Positions 1 to 10,878 of a stretch of DNA of 64,000 nt are shown here, piece by piece (the stretch's first letter is position 1; each line of letters begins with the position of its first letter). The stretch lies in assembly GCF_029873635.1 (NCBI RefSeq), contig NC_080423.1, positions 89,821,191-89,885,190 of the forward strand, written 5' to 3'. The position numbers and the translations under genes were made by a program. This DNA is from Malania oleifera (taxonomy: Eukaryota; Streptophyta; Magnoliopsida; Santalales; Ximeniaceae). The notes beneath the pieces were generated by a model. That model saw only the letters and a program-made list of their open reading frames with translations, searched no databases and was not told where the DNA came from.

Positions 1-1440
1 TCCTTGAGACCTCACTCTATCATCAATTGGGTTGATATGGAGCATAAATTCCTGCATGCATTTTGTCCCTCACAGAAAATTCAATTTTTGTAGGAACAGA
101 TTCTTAATTTTGTGCAGCAGGATGACGAGACATTTCGGACTTGTTGGGAACGATTCAAGGATCTGCTAAGTACTTTCCCACATCACGGGTTTGACTCATG
201 GAGGTTAGCTGATTATTTTTATAGTGCTCTTACCCCTGATTGCAAGTGTTTTGTCCAGACTATGTCTAATGGAGAGCCCGTCAACGAGGATCCAGATCAG
301 GTATTATCATTCTTTGATTACTTAGCTGACAATGTCCCACAGTGCAATACACGATACACTCAGGCACCCATAACTACACACCCTACTAGCACAATTAGTG
401 GTGGAGATGTATACGAGCCACCAAACTGCCCAAACAACCATCCGCCTCAATATCAGCCACAACAGATCTCTTCAAGCTGTACATCGTCAGACCTTTTCGA
501 GGATAGCATAACTCAGATGGCGAACATGCTCCAACAATTCATGCAAACTCAAGTCGATCATAATAATGAATTGCGGGATACCATTAATGCGATAAGCACG
601 CAGTTGGACATCTTAGAAAACGAAGAATTGCCCGTGGAACCTCAACCTAGTCCTCAAGAGTACCAGCAGCCACACCAACAAATACACGATGTTTCTCTTG
701 AGACGGCAGAGGCCACCACTACTTCGAGAAGCGAGAAAAAATTTCCCCAACCTAAGATGCTCATTGTCGAACAACCAGTTGTTCCAGCACTAGAAGTCAT
801 GGCTGAACTAGAAGAGATCAAAGAAAAATCAGAGGAAATGGGGCCAGAAGTGGAGCAGTTAGTTGATGAGGAGACTGATACTCATACGGAGTACCAACCT
901 GTGGTACGTCATACTCCGAGCTCAGAAATCGTGAAACCGTCACTCCCACCTGAATCAGATGTTAAAGAGCCTAATGTGGAGGCAGACTCTTACAGTGGTA
1001 TGATGATATGTACACCCGATAAAGAGGGTGACCAGTCTGGTAAGCATATAATTTTCAAAGAACCAGGTAAAACCTTTAATGTTAATGCTTCTGAAGAACT
1101 GCATGTAATTATTCCGATCACTTTCTCTCAACCGTTAGTTCATAAAGAAGCAAATTTCCTGGAAACGATGTTGAATAAAGACCCATTCTTGTCAACACAA
1201 GAGGGTCGACCTGCACACAAATTGTTTAGTATTTTGACACGCATTAATTTATCTGAGGTTGATTTTCGTGCAGGTATGAAGACTGATCCACTGTGGCGGC
1301 TCAAATTTGGAGACCCGCCAATGCAATTTATAAACCTGCGGCCACCAGACAAAATTCCTCCTGAGCCTCCGCCAGACAATTGTGATGTTTTTTTTTTTCC
1401 TTCTTTTCCTTTTATTTTATCTTCTTTTATTTTTAGTTAG
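1..1440 (+). pseudogene. Retrotransposon Gag, 5' end outside window (element J)
   Basis: The first third resembles the Gag of Athila-type Ty3/gypsy elements: a block ending WERFKDLLSTFPHHGF, then a helical stretch, then a Pro/Gln-rich linker (about residues 95-200 counted from position 112) and an acidic middle. The reading frame is open upstream of 112 and includes more Gag, but has an in-frame stop at 91-93. The true start lies outside the window. No zinc knuckle, protease or reverse transcriptase follows: the ORF ends at 1438-1440 and about 1.6 kb of non-coding DNA leads straight to a polypurine tract and an LTR. I read it as the only gene of a non-autonomous, gag-only element. The C-terminal 150 residues match nothing I recognise. 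A host gene is unlikely given the LTR context. Confidence 0.7.
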
Positions 1441-3060
1441 TTTTCAGGACCATTTTCTCATAGTTCGATTTTTGTTATTTCGCCACTCAGGTACGCTTTA
1501 CTTTTCCTACGCACAGTCCTTTCTATTTCCCCTATGCTTTCACATTGAGGACAATGTTCCACTTTAATTGGGGGGGAGAGCATTTGCAAGTGACACTATG
1601 CACGTACACGTACTGGGTTTTAAAAACAAAAAAAAAATCAAAAAATCAAAAAAATCAAAAAGAAAGAGAGAAAGAAAGAGGAGCACTAAGGAATTACACT
1701 GCACTATGTCATGTTTAACACTGTGTATACCTTTCACATACTTGCGTATAACTTAATAATGACACACTTGAGTCAATCATGCGTAGTTTCTCCTTATATG
1801 ATCTTATGACTCCATGAAGAATTGATTGGTAGTACATTCGTGTTAATTTGACTATATAATTTCCTATATTTACACGGCATCTCACGAGGTTGAATAAACA
1901 CATTCACGTGATTCATTGCATTTAGGGTTTCCTGTGAGCACTGAGAGAGCACCCGTGGCGACTATGACACCTTGTGAGATATCCTTGAGCTATTTATCGT
2001 CCTTTTGAGCGTTAATATCAAATCAGAGTTCGTGGAACTCAATTCTCTTTTTCTGGATGATTCGTTGTACACTAGTCTTTATTTTTGATTTGCTAGCCTA
2101 GACGTGACACCTAGTGGGGAGATAGAAACCTAGGTCTTGTAGCCTACTCAAGATGTGAAGGCTGAGCCACCCCTAGAGATAGACTTAGTTCATGGACCAG
2201 TATTCGAGCTCAATTCCCATTGATTGTATGAAGATTACAAAAGAAGTGTTAAGATTGTCCTAATTGATCAAGAAAAGACAAAAAATGAAGAATGAGTACA
2301 AGAAAGAATAAGAAATAAACATGCGCATGAGATGAAACGCTAGTGCTTGATCCATATACATATCACAAAGAATCAAGGACACGACACATATTTTCCACGT
2401 ATGAAGATTCTTCAACAGATTAATGCCTCAGATGTATTCATTACAAGTTTGTAAGTAAGTTGATCTAGGGTGGTCTCGGTTGGATATGGCAAGTAGGTGA
2501 GAAGATGCTAGGGTGAAGGACCCGACACCTCATAGATAGGCTAAATCCTTTCCAGACTAGTCCACTCCATATACTTAGCGTTGTTCCTTTTAATATGTGG
2601 GATGTTTGATTGCGACACTCCTCCTCACATATGACGAGTGAACCCATTTTCTTTGAGTGTTTTTGAGAGTATACCAGTTAGGCTGAGTCAAAGCGATCGT
2701 TCTGTAGGTGTCCACTGGCGTCCTAGGTGTACTGAGTCACACACATCACACACACCTCGAGAGTTTACCTGTTTATACTCAAACTTATATGATTGCATTA
2801 ACTCTGAATGTGCCACTAATTAACTTCATGTGAGTATACTACTATCAAATCACATACAAACGATGAAACTTGCATGAGTGACGTGCTTTGGAGTCGTGTG
2901 CATTAAACATGAACGAGCTTGTGTGAAATTCAGTTACGTTCTTGTATGTGAAGTGGTATAATTATGTCGCATGTGCATTGATTTCATGATCACCGGAGTA
3001 TGTAGTTGTAGACATCACCCTGAGATTCATTCACGTCATTTACTAGAGACTAGCAAAACG
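1441..3060 (+). other. Untranslated 3' internal region of element J
   Basis: No plausible gene. At 1545-1580 there is an ACATTGAGGACAATGT palindrome followed by a G-rich run (tgggggggagag). This pair is common just downstream of the last ORF in Athila-like plant elements. The rest is mixed-composition DNA with only short random ORFs and continues to the terminal polypurine tract at 3061. Confidence 0.55.
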
Positions 3061-3074
3061 TTAGTTGGGGGGAG
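3061..3074 (+). other. Polypurine tract of element J
   Basis: The sequence ttagttggggggag directly abuts the TG that begins the LTR at 3075. This is the expected primer site for plus-strand DNA synthesis. Confidence 0.75.
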
Positions 3075-3578
3075 TGATTACGCGCCGAAACTGCGTAATT
3101 GGACGTTTAACCCGGGCTTTACGGTTTATATTTTTAATAAAATGTTCAAAATTGTCCAATATTTTAATAAAGTGCCAAAATCATCATTCTTGAACTTTAT
3201 TGCATTATTTATGAAGTTTTGGTAATTTTTTATCACAGGAAAATTCCCGGGAACCAAAACCGACACCTGTTTGTATTTCATGCATAACTTTTCTGTCTGA
3301 GCTCCGATAGAGACGATTCAAATTTCTAGAGAAAGAGGAAATAATTATCTAAAACTTTAATGTTTTGAGTTTTATGAGATACGAGCTCCAAAAGAGTCAG
3401 ATTTGCGATGAATAGAGAATGAAAAAAATGAAAAAATATAGCAATTCGGGTCAACTCCAATTGGGTCAAGTTGCCAGGTCGGGTCTCCTATCCGGGTCTA
3501 GGGCTCACCCCCTATCCTATTTAACCCTTCTCTTCCTTTTCCTGCCGAGGCAGCCCCCGGGGCTCCCCATTCTCTTCT

Positions 3579-3621
3579 CCTTCTTCTTCTTCTTCTTCTT
3601 CTTCTTCTTCTTCTTCTTCTT
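3579..3621. repeat. (TTC)n microsatellite
   Basis: About 14 uninterrupted TTC units inside the LTR of J, probably in the transcribed leader. Confidence 0.95.
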
Positions 3622-4021
3622 TAGTTTGTTTTTTTGTTCTTTTCAATTCTACTTGCTCTTTCTCTGATCTCTCTTCTTTGTTCTCTTTCCCTCTTTTCTT
3701 TCTCCTTTGTTTTTCCTCACACCAGCCCCTACACCATCTCCACCAGTAGCAACCCCTCTGCCTGCACCTCCAACAGTAGCAACAGCCGAGCCAACTCTCC
3801 TCTGCCAACACCAGAGCTGTTGTGCAGCAGCTTGGAGGAGAGTAGCTGAAAGCAGGGACCCGGAAACAGCAGCAGTGCTGTGGAGGACCAGCACCAACAG
3901 AACAGAGCACAACCAGCCGACCTTATCTACTTCGGTCACCAACAAACCAGCCCCTACAGCCCATCTCTGCCATTGAAGACCACCAAAGCAGCTGACCACT
4001 CCTGCAATTGCCATGGATTCT

Positions 4022-4100
<79 letters not shown>
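4022..4100. repeat. (CT)n microsatellite
   Basis: About 39 perfect CT units inside the LTR of J. Solo LTR E has the same tract in inverted orientation (31241-31301), so it belongs to the LTR family and was not gained locally. Confidence 0.95.
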
Positions 4101-4102
<2 letters not shown>

Positions 4103-4918
4103 ATTTTATTTTATTTTATTTCATTATTTGTCTTGTTGTTCCCTTCCTTCCATTCTCTTTCAAAGTTTTGTTAATTGTTTTTATTTCAAGCAAAGTTCAA
4201 GTTGAATTGTTATTATTTAGAGAATTTAATTTTTATGAGTATTAAGTTTCTGTTAAAGTTGTTTCTTCTTTTTTTTTTTGTGTTTTGTTGGTTTTGTTTT
4301 TATGTTTGAATATGTTAAGTTGATTTCTTGAAAAAAAAAATGAATAAAATATAAAAAGAAAAAATATATTGTTTTTGTTTTGAAGTTTTCCAAGTTTAAT
4401 TTTCTTTTGAGGTTCAGCTTAGTTTAGGGTCGGCTATGTTAAAATTGTGTTTATCATATTCTGTTTTCGTTTAGATCGTTAATGGTTTAATTTTGATTCG
4501 AGATCCTACTTCTTGTTAAAGGTTCGTTTTTTATCGTGTGTATTCATGTCTAGTTAAGTTTTCTTCGCGTGTTTTAATTTCATATTCAAAGTTCCCTTCT
4601 TTAATTGACACGTGCTTTAATGTTTCCTTAAGTAGGTTAGGATTTTCATTCTTGCTTTTTAATTTAGTGAATGTTAGTTTTAAGGTTTAAATTGCATGTC
4701 ATTTAAAATGTCAAAAGTGAAACTAAACCGTCTTGAAAATCTTGAATCTAAACCAAGTTCAGTACTGTTTTGTTTTCAATTGGATGAACGTAAATTTTGA
4801 GATTAAACACATTCCCTGAGGAGACGATCTAGCCCTTGGGCTTAATATTACACGACAGAACTCCTATACTTAGGATAGCTTACGAAATGCACATTTTTCG
4901 AGTGAGTCACTCACCAAT

Positions 4919-5890
4919 ATGATGATGGCATCTCCCACAGAACCAGGATCATCGAGAACCCAGGAATTCCATGAAGAGACCGACACCACAGTTCCCATTG
5001 TGGAAGAACCTTCTGAGGCTACTTCGGCTACTGCTCATTCGGTTCCCCATCATTCAACCAATGGTTCATGGTTCTCTTTTAATGGATTACCTCCAACTAA
5101 GTGAAGAGATCGAATGAGTGAATTCAGTGCATGGATTGACCTCCAACTTTCAAAGCCCGGGAATACTTTAGAATCAGTTCTCGTTGAATTCACATCCAGA
5201 TTTACTAGAACATTAAGAGACTGGTTTCAAAGTCTTGGTGAATACAGACAAGTAACATTCATTAAATCCCAGATTCCCTCTTTTTCTTTGGGTACACTTT
5301 ATCGAGAATTCTTCGGAGATCCAGATATTCATGCCAATGAAGTCCGACAAGAATATTTTTAAATGAGATGTTGTTCTTTAAAAAGAAAGGATCTTGATTT
5401 TCATTATCAAAGGATGTCCAAGCGATATTATCTTCTTGGTGGATTTCATGATGACAATCTCAGACAAGTTTACATTAATTCATTTCCAGAAGACATCCAG
5501 CCAGATTTACAGAGAAAGATTGTCTTTCTCTCACGACCACTCAAAGAGATCTCATTAGGAGAAATTCATCAACTGGAACTCACTGCTCTTGAAAAGTTAT
5601 GTGATACCCATCAATTGTTTTCCAAGATGATCAAGCAGAATCATAAGTTCACAAAGCAATGCAAAAAGCCCTACTTGCAGATCAAATGCAAATAAAAGAA
5701 TTGCATCTGTAGTCCTAAAAAGAAGAAGCATTTCAAAGACTATGGTTCTGACAAGCTTTCCAAAAAGGACCTCAGAAAGAAGAAAAAGTTCAGATTCTTC
5801 AAAAAGAAGAACCAACGAGGACATGACAAATCTCCTCGATGTTTCATTTGCAAGAAGAAAGGTCACCATGCAAAGCAATGCCCAATGAAC
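4919..5890 (+). pseudogene. Pararetrovirus coat-protein region, ending in a CCHC zinc knuckle
   Basis: Same frame throughout, broken by stops at 5102-5104, 5360-5362 and 5693-5695. The first 60 residues are Ser/Thr/Glu-rich. A central block (5114-5695) resembles caulimovirid capsid cores, with aromatic residues and the phrase RDWFQSLGEYRQ. A Lys-rich stretch (5700-5820) leads into CFICKKKGHHAKQC at 5840-5881, a perfect C-x2-C-x4-H-x4-C knuckle as used for binding the pregenomic RNA. The N-terminal part of the polyprotein, normally including the movement protein, is missing. Confidence 0.8.
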
Positions 5891-6517
5891 AGGACAAAAT
5901 CTGCAAAGCTTGCCCAGCAATTACAGAATGAAGAACTTGATGCAGATGCAGAATCTGTTCTTTCAGAACAAGAAGAAATAACTGAAGAAACGATTCTTGT
6001 CCTTACTGATTCAGAAAATTCTGATTTAGAAGATGACTATGCTTCAGATGAGACTTTTCAAGTCCAACCAATTCAGCCTATTCTCTCTTCTCAAGACTCT
6101 CAAATCAGTCCTCATGTTCAAATTCAGCTCCTCCCTAAAAAATATGGTAAACCTATTCCTGCTATTGCATTCATTGATACAGGATCCCATAAGACCATGA
6201 TTAATCCAAAAGTTCTACCATCAGAATGTTGGTCTTACCATACTCTATTTTTCCGAGCTACAAATGATCAAATTTTTACTACCACTTTGATTTCCAAAAG
6301 GAAAATTGGAATTAAACTCCTTCCTAATTGCATCATTTGGACTCATGTTAACGGTAGTCCACTTCCTCAGAAAGATGTTTTATTAGGATGGGATGTTTAT
6401 TGTCTTTCGAAATCCTTGAGGATTCTTCCCACTAGAATTAAGTACAAAAGAGAATTCAAGCCTTTTACCCAGACAAACAAAATCTATTCTCTTTCGTATT
6501 CTCCTCCGGATTTTTAG
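5891..6517 (+). pseudogene. Pararetrovirus aspartic protease region
   Basis: Continues in the frame of the coat protein. After an acidic linker (5930-6060) comes AFIDTGSHKTMINP; the catalytic D-T-G triad is at 6176-6184. The enzyme would cut the polyprotein into capsid and polymerase parts. The frame closes at a stop (6515-6517), after which the same frame continues into the polymerase. This is therefore a premature stop and not a natural end. Confidence 0.8.
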
Positions 6518-7452
6518 CCCATTCAAAACAAACTTCTAAAGTTATGTGCAGAAAGTCATGATCAATTCATTCATAATCATCCACTCTGGAAAAACCCAGA
6601 CTTTTTCATCCACATTCCCTTTAAACTCAATGAAGATGTTAGTCCGACCAAAGCTACCCATCCGGGAATGACTCCATCAGATCTTAAGCTTGCCAGAGAA
6701 GAATGTTATTCTTTATTAAAGCAAGGTCTCATTGAACCAACCAATTCCTCTTGGGCATGTCAAGCATTTTATGTTGAAAAAAGATCAGAGAAGATTAGAA
6801 GAAAAAAGAGATTGGTTATTGATTACAAGCCATTGAATGTGTTCATCAGGGATGATAAATTCCCTATTCCAAAGTTAGAACACAATTCATCCATCTTGCT
6901 GAAGCAGAAATATTTTCAAAGTTTGATCTGAAAGGTGCCTTTTGGCAACTCGGTATTCATCCAGATGACATATTCAAGACAGCTTTCTGTATTCCGAATG
7001 AACAATTCCAATGGACAGTTTTGCCCTTCAGCTTAAAGATTGCGCCATCACTGTTTCAAAAGACGATGACCAGGATTTTTAATCCTATCCTACATAGTAC
7101 TCCAATTTATATTGATGATATATTATTATTCTCAAAAAGTCTTACAAATCATCATCACCTTCTTGATCGTTTCCACCAGCTGGCATCACAATACGGGATA
7201 ATACTGTCAGAAAAGAAAAGCATGATTGGACAAAAAGAAATTAATTTTCTGGGAATGAAAATATCCCATGGAACTATCTGTCTAGGTCCTCATCTCGCTG
7301 AACAATTATTGCAGTTTCCTGATGATATTCTTTCTGTCAAAGAAATACAACAATTTCTTGGCATCATTAATTACATCAGAGACTTTATCCCACATGCAAG
7401 TCAATTCATCAGTGCCCTGTCACAGCTGTTGAAAAAGAAGCCATCTCCATAG
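6518..7452 (+). pseudogene. Pararetrovirus reverse transcriptase region
   Basis: From 6518 the frame encodes a pre-RT segment and then RT fingers and palm motifs (RLVIDYKPLN; IPKLEHNSSIL). A single-base shift near 6910 moves the reading from frame 2 to frame 1, where it continues through the F-D-L-K-G motif and LPFSLKIAPSLFQKTM to the catalytic YIDD box at 7108-7119. The catalytic Asp pair is retained. A stop at 7450-7452 (TAG, likely from TGG) precedes the connection domain. The spacing of motifs fits Caulimoviridae RT better than Ty3/gypsy, and no integrase follows. Confidence 0.85.
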
Positions 7453-8193
7453 GGCCCTGACCAGACAAAGGCTGTCAAATATCTCAAAAAAGCTGCAAAG
7501 GATCCACCACCTCTGACTATTCCATCTACAGGAAATATTATCCTCCAATTAGACGCCAGTGACCATTATTGGGGTGCCCTAATGCTTGAAGATAAGGATA
7601 ACAAAAGAGCCTATTGTGGACACGCAAGTGGAGAATTTAAAGATTCTCAAAAGCACTATCACACTGTGTTCAAAGAAATTATTGTAGTGAAAAATGGAAT
7701 TCAGAAATTTTACTTCTACGTCAGATCAAAGCACTTCAGAGTTGAAATGGACAATTCATCTTTCCCAAAGATGCTTGAATTTCGAAACAAGATTCTCCCT
7801 GATCCACAAATTCTCAGACTAAAAGACTGGTTTTCCATATATGACTTCTCCATGAAGCATATAAAAAGTGATCACAATGTCCTCACTAATATGATATCTC
7901 ACCCCCGGAAAACATCCTTCTTCATAACCAGACACCGAGCCATACCACTGATTCTCATGGCCTCATCCTCATCTTCACCACAGGATATCCTCTACCTTGG
8001 TGCCTCTACCCAGATTCATTTCCCGCCAGAAGTACCTCCAGAAACCACTGATGTCTCCAAAATCAAATTCTGTGCAAAACCCTTCTATTACCACTATGCT
8101 CAAACTATTGGCCATCACCAAACTTTCGCAGCATATCCATTCCTTAATCCTTATGTCATCAAGCCGTCATCCTTCAATACTCATGTATTATAG
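7453..8193 (+). pseudogene. Pararetrovirus RNase H and downstream spacer
   Basis: Same frame as the RT after the stop at 7450. IILQLDASDHYWGALM (first catalytic Asp codon at 7552-7554) and a later DNSSFPKM/SDHNVL region identify RNase H, which removes the RNA template during DNA synthesis. From about 7900 the sequence becomes Ser/Pro-rich with no recognised fold. A stop at 8191-8193 interrupts the frame. Confidence 0.75.
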
Positions 8194-8724
8194 TATCTAT
8201 GGTATCTTTCTATTTTGCAGGTACATGTTGTATTCCTCCCTCTTCAGGAGATGTATGCCCATATTCATGATCCAGCCAACCAGAAGTCCCTGTTCTGGAC
8301 CTTCTTCCAGCTGTTCGATCCACTATCCACATGGAGAAAGAAACTAACTACCCTTATGGGTAACCATAATCTCTGGAAGATGTACCCAGCTGAAGCAGCC
8401 GCAGTACACAGTATTTTCATCCTGCATAGGCCGTATTTCTACAATCCTACCAGGAACCTCTTATGGTCCCAAAATCAAGCCTACGAATGGGATACCCTGT
8501 ACAATTTTCCAAGTTCATGGCCAAACTACAAGCTGTCACTATTGAATCATCTCTGTGAGATGAATGATCTGAAGTTCTGTTTTGAGCTCGTCACAGCAAT
8601 TCCAGACGAGATTCCTGCTCCCAAGCCACCTGTCAAGGACCCTCCCAATCCAGATCCTATGGATACAGATGATGAAGACAATCCATGGAAGCAGAAGACC
8701 TACTACCATCCGATCCATGGATAG
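8194..8724 (+). pseudogene. C-terminal extension of the pararetrovirus polyprotein, function unknown
   Basis: The frame continues without a stop for about 175 codons and ends in an acidic/proline-rich tail (PPNPDPMDTDDEDNPWK) at 8722-8724. It is rich in Trp, Tyr and Phe. I do not recognise the domain. Its position after RNase H and just before the viral promoter makes it the natural end of the polyprotein. No host-like gene features are seen. Confidence 0.6.
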
Positions 8725-9136
8725 ATCACTGATGAGGATGTCAACCTCAACCTCTCGCCATCTCATCAAAGTCCATAATGGCAAGCCACATCTACTTTAT
8801 GTATTATTATCTCCAAAAGTCCACAATGGTGGGCTGCTATTGTCTACTTGTATGATAAGTTTGCTTGTAAGTCAGAGTTAGTCGGCTTATTGTCAAGAAG
8901 TGTTGCATAATTAAAGGTGGTGGGTCACTTCCGCACAAATGCAGCTGCCCATGTGCTATCACCTTTTATTTATGTCTGTTGTCAGTAGTTAAGTCGTCTT
9001 TGTCAGTTGTCAGTCGACGCCACAAAAGTCTTCACTGACTTTGCTTTATGTCGTCGTCCGTTTTTATGTCTTTATCATGTTTGCTTTATGTCTTTTTCGA
9101 TGTTTGCTTATCGTGTAAGCTTCGGGGTCTCAGACC
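8725..9136 (+). other. Pararetrovirus intergenic region upstream of promoter
   Basis: No ORF of interest. GT/TC-rich DNA with repeated words such as tttgctttatgtc (about 9042 and 9080) leads into the TATA box at 9137. Caulimovirid promoters lie in this position, so enhancer elements may be here. I cannot point to specific sites. Confidence 0.5.
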
Positions 9137-9206
9137 TCTATATAAGGGACTGCCTTCTCTTTTGTAAGGCATAGCTCCGCGGAGAGCAGAGCTAGTTTGA
9201 AATAAA
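9137..9206 (+). promoter_or_regulatory. Pararetrovirus promoter TATA box and poly(A) signal
   Basis: CCTCTATATAAGGGAC (TATA at 9139-9146) is followed about 30 bases later by the likely start region and at 9201-9206 by AATAAA. A TATA box closely followed by a poly(A) signal is the hallmark of caulimovirid terminally redundant transcripts. The site looks intact although the genes are broken. Confidence 0.75.
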
Positions 9207-9951
9207 ATCCCACTTTGTGTTCTTATTCTCCATGGCTTTCTAAATTGCTTCTTCCCCTAAAGGCTATTTGTCCAAAGGACTTCTATCTTCTACTTCTATG
9301 AACTTGTAATGTCTTTATGATATTATAAGGGATATCTTTATAGTGGATACCCGTAACCTGCCGAGTCACTGTGCTGGCACAAGGCAAACCTCTAGTTTAA
9401 CGAAACTGTAATAGGTTCCTTGAATGATCATAACATGGCACCGAGTATGCTCTGTGCTTGCCTCTAAGGAGGATCCTGCACATCAGAAAGGTTGTATGAT
9501 CCCCGAAGACCTCCTCTAGTAAAGCTCTTGGTTGAAGGACCCGAGTTCTCCATTTGAGTGGCCATGGGAAGGCCTGTGTTGGAGATGTGGTCCTAGATTG
9601 GTTGCTTTCCTTTGGAAGGTCTTGGAGCTCCCGACTCTCGTGTGGTGGTCAACAGGTTCAGGGGGCAAAGGTTTTGCCGGAATTGGAGATCTTAGAATAA
9701 CTGGGGTATAAAATAGCCATTTAAGATAACCAACGAAGATTATGTTACTTGCTTTGATTTTATGCATGCTACCATATGTTGGAAATCCAAAATAGGTCTT
9801 CAAAATCTCATGTTGACACAACATAATCAAAATAGTGTACTAGAAAGAATAAATAAGTTAGTCACTATTAAAGGCAATAGAAGGAGTAGGCTCAAACTTA
9901 AAATAATTTAAAATGAGATACTCATTAAAGATAATAGTTCTAAAATTGTTG
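9207..9951. other. Possible viral leader, then unassigned DNA
   Basis: 9207-9475 may be the pararetrovirus leader. I did not find a good 12-base tRNA-Met primer site. From 9476 to 9951 I see no gene or repeat that I can name. A 104-codon minus-strand ORF at 9516-9830 has no recognisable features and is probably chance. Confidence 0.4.
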
Positions 9952-10067
9952 GAGGATATGGCTCATGATTCTGTGAAATGGCAAAAAAGAATTTATGCAA
10001 TTGATATCACCTAATGGACTTAAGGCTTAGTTTGTTGTTTTGTTGTTGTTGTTGTAGTTGTTGTTAT
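9952..10067 (+). mobile_element. 3' end of a LINE (L1-type) with TTG-rich tail
   Basis: 9952-10014 reads EDMAHDSVKWQKRIYAIDIT-stop, the pattern that closes ORF2 of many plant L1 LINEs (D-x-W-x-x-R-I-x-x-A/I-D). After a short CTTAAGGCTTAG segment comes an imperfect TTG repeat (10031-10067), a usual tail for these LINEs. The rest of the element is missing (5' truncation), and no flanking duplication could be fixed. Confidence 0.55.
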
Positions 10068-10128
10068 GTTTCAATTATAATTTTTATGATAAAATTTTAT
10101 TGATAAAGTTATAAACACATATATTGCA

Positions 10129-10226
10129 TGTAATAAATATAATCATAATAATACACCATCATGACATCAACACAACTTCTCTGATACCATACTATCACAT
10201 TCCCATTTTTTTTTCTTTCATTTTAA

Positions 10227-10285
<59 letters not shown>

Positions 10286-10600
10286 CATATGATAATATAA
10301 ATATTACATCTGCCCTATACACTACCTGCAAAAGCAAAAATGTCCCTATCCAAAGCTATACATACCAGCGTACTACCTCTCAACTAATACTATACCATTT
10401 CCTAAGACAGAACTATAATCCAAAAACTTAAAACATTTATATACATAGATCCAGACCAGGACTTACACTATATGTAATATTTACACTCCGACCCTGAGCT
10501 TCTATGTCTAGTTACTTGGTGATCCTAAAATGTTAAAATATTAATAGGGTGAGACACCTCTCAATAAGACGAAATTAATTAGTGTGAGTGTGTGGCAATG

Positions 10601-10663
<63 letters not shown>

Positions 10664-10736
10664 GTATGATTCATCTCTTAATTAACTTAAATGGAATAGC
10701 AATTTAAACTATACTCATACCTATACAATTTCATAG

Positions 10737-10789
<53 letters not shown>

Positions 10790-10878
10790 CATAACTCAGA
10801 TCAAAAGCCCTATACATATAAATTACAAGTTACATGATCTATGCACATATAAATCATTTGCTGAGATTGAGACATTTC
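10129..10878 (-). repeat. Element A 3' LTR, terminal segment
   Basis: Matches 15768-16487 of the other LTR (shared run aaatataatcataataatacacc and many others) and is interrupted at 10879 by C1. It holds (AC)n at 10228-10266 and two long (TA)n tracts. About 28 bases near the very end are missing relative to the 5' LTR. Confidence 0.85.
10596..10785. repeat. (TA)n microsatellites
   Basis: Two long perfect TA tracts (about 10596-10662 and 10741-10785) within the LTR of A. The other LTR copy has one at about 16194-16244, and lengths differ between copies, as expected for slippage. Confidence 0.9.

Larger units (their letters stand above)
3075..4909 (+). repeat. 3' LTR of element J (about 1.8 kb)
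   Basis: Begins TGATTACGCGCCG right after the polypurine tract and ends AGTGAGTCA. The assignment is supported by a second copy on the minus strand, solo LTR E (30490-31935). They match at the start, through the segment reading GGGAACCAAAACCGACACCTG, in carrying a long CT tract, and at the end (cttatacttgagatagc in E against ctatacttaggatagct here). It contains (TTC)n at 3579-3621 and (CT)n at 4022-4100. ORFs drawn through these tracts are artefacts. Confidence 0.85.
4910..9475 (+). mobile_element. Endogenous plant pararetrovirus (Caulimoviridae), decayed partial copy (V)
   Basis: One reading frame can be followed from 4919 to 8722 with the domain order coat protein with zinc knuckle, aspartic protease, reverse transcriptase, RNase H, C-terminal extension. 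A TATA box and poly(A) signal follow at 9137-9206. This order in one polyprotein, with no integrase and no LTRs of its own, is pararetroviral and most like petuviruses (inference). The movement-protein region expected upstream is absent, because the copy starts exactly at the end of the J LTR. Lesions seen: in-frame stops at 5102, 5360, 5693, 6515, 7450 and 8191, and one frameshift near 6910. The right end is uncertain, between about 9210 and 9900. It cannot encode functional virus proteins. Confidence 0.85.

Noticed and set aside
112-1440. 442-codon ORF as a host gene
   Set aside because: Its N-terminal part is Gag-like, the frame continues upstream with a stop, and it is followed by the polypurine tract and LTR of element J.
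3521-4245. ORFs rich in Ser/Leu, Phe or Glu across 3521-4245 and likewise 31189-31526, 38427-38767 and 24618-24932
   Set aside because: They are read through TTC, CT/GA and GT microsatellites in LTRs and have no other coding signs.
4919-8724. V as a Ty3/gypsy element
   Set aside because: No integrase follows RNase H, there are no LTRs of its own, the coat-protein region and the TATA/poly(A) arrangement are pararetroviral.
9516-9830. 104-codon minus-strand ORF
   Set aside because: No recognisable domain and no support from context; likely a chance ORF in unassigned DNA after the pararetrovirus.
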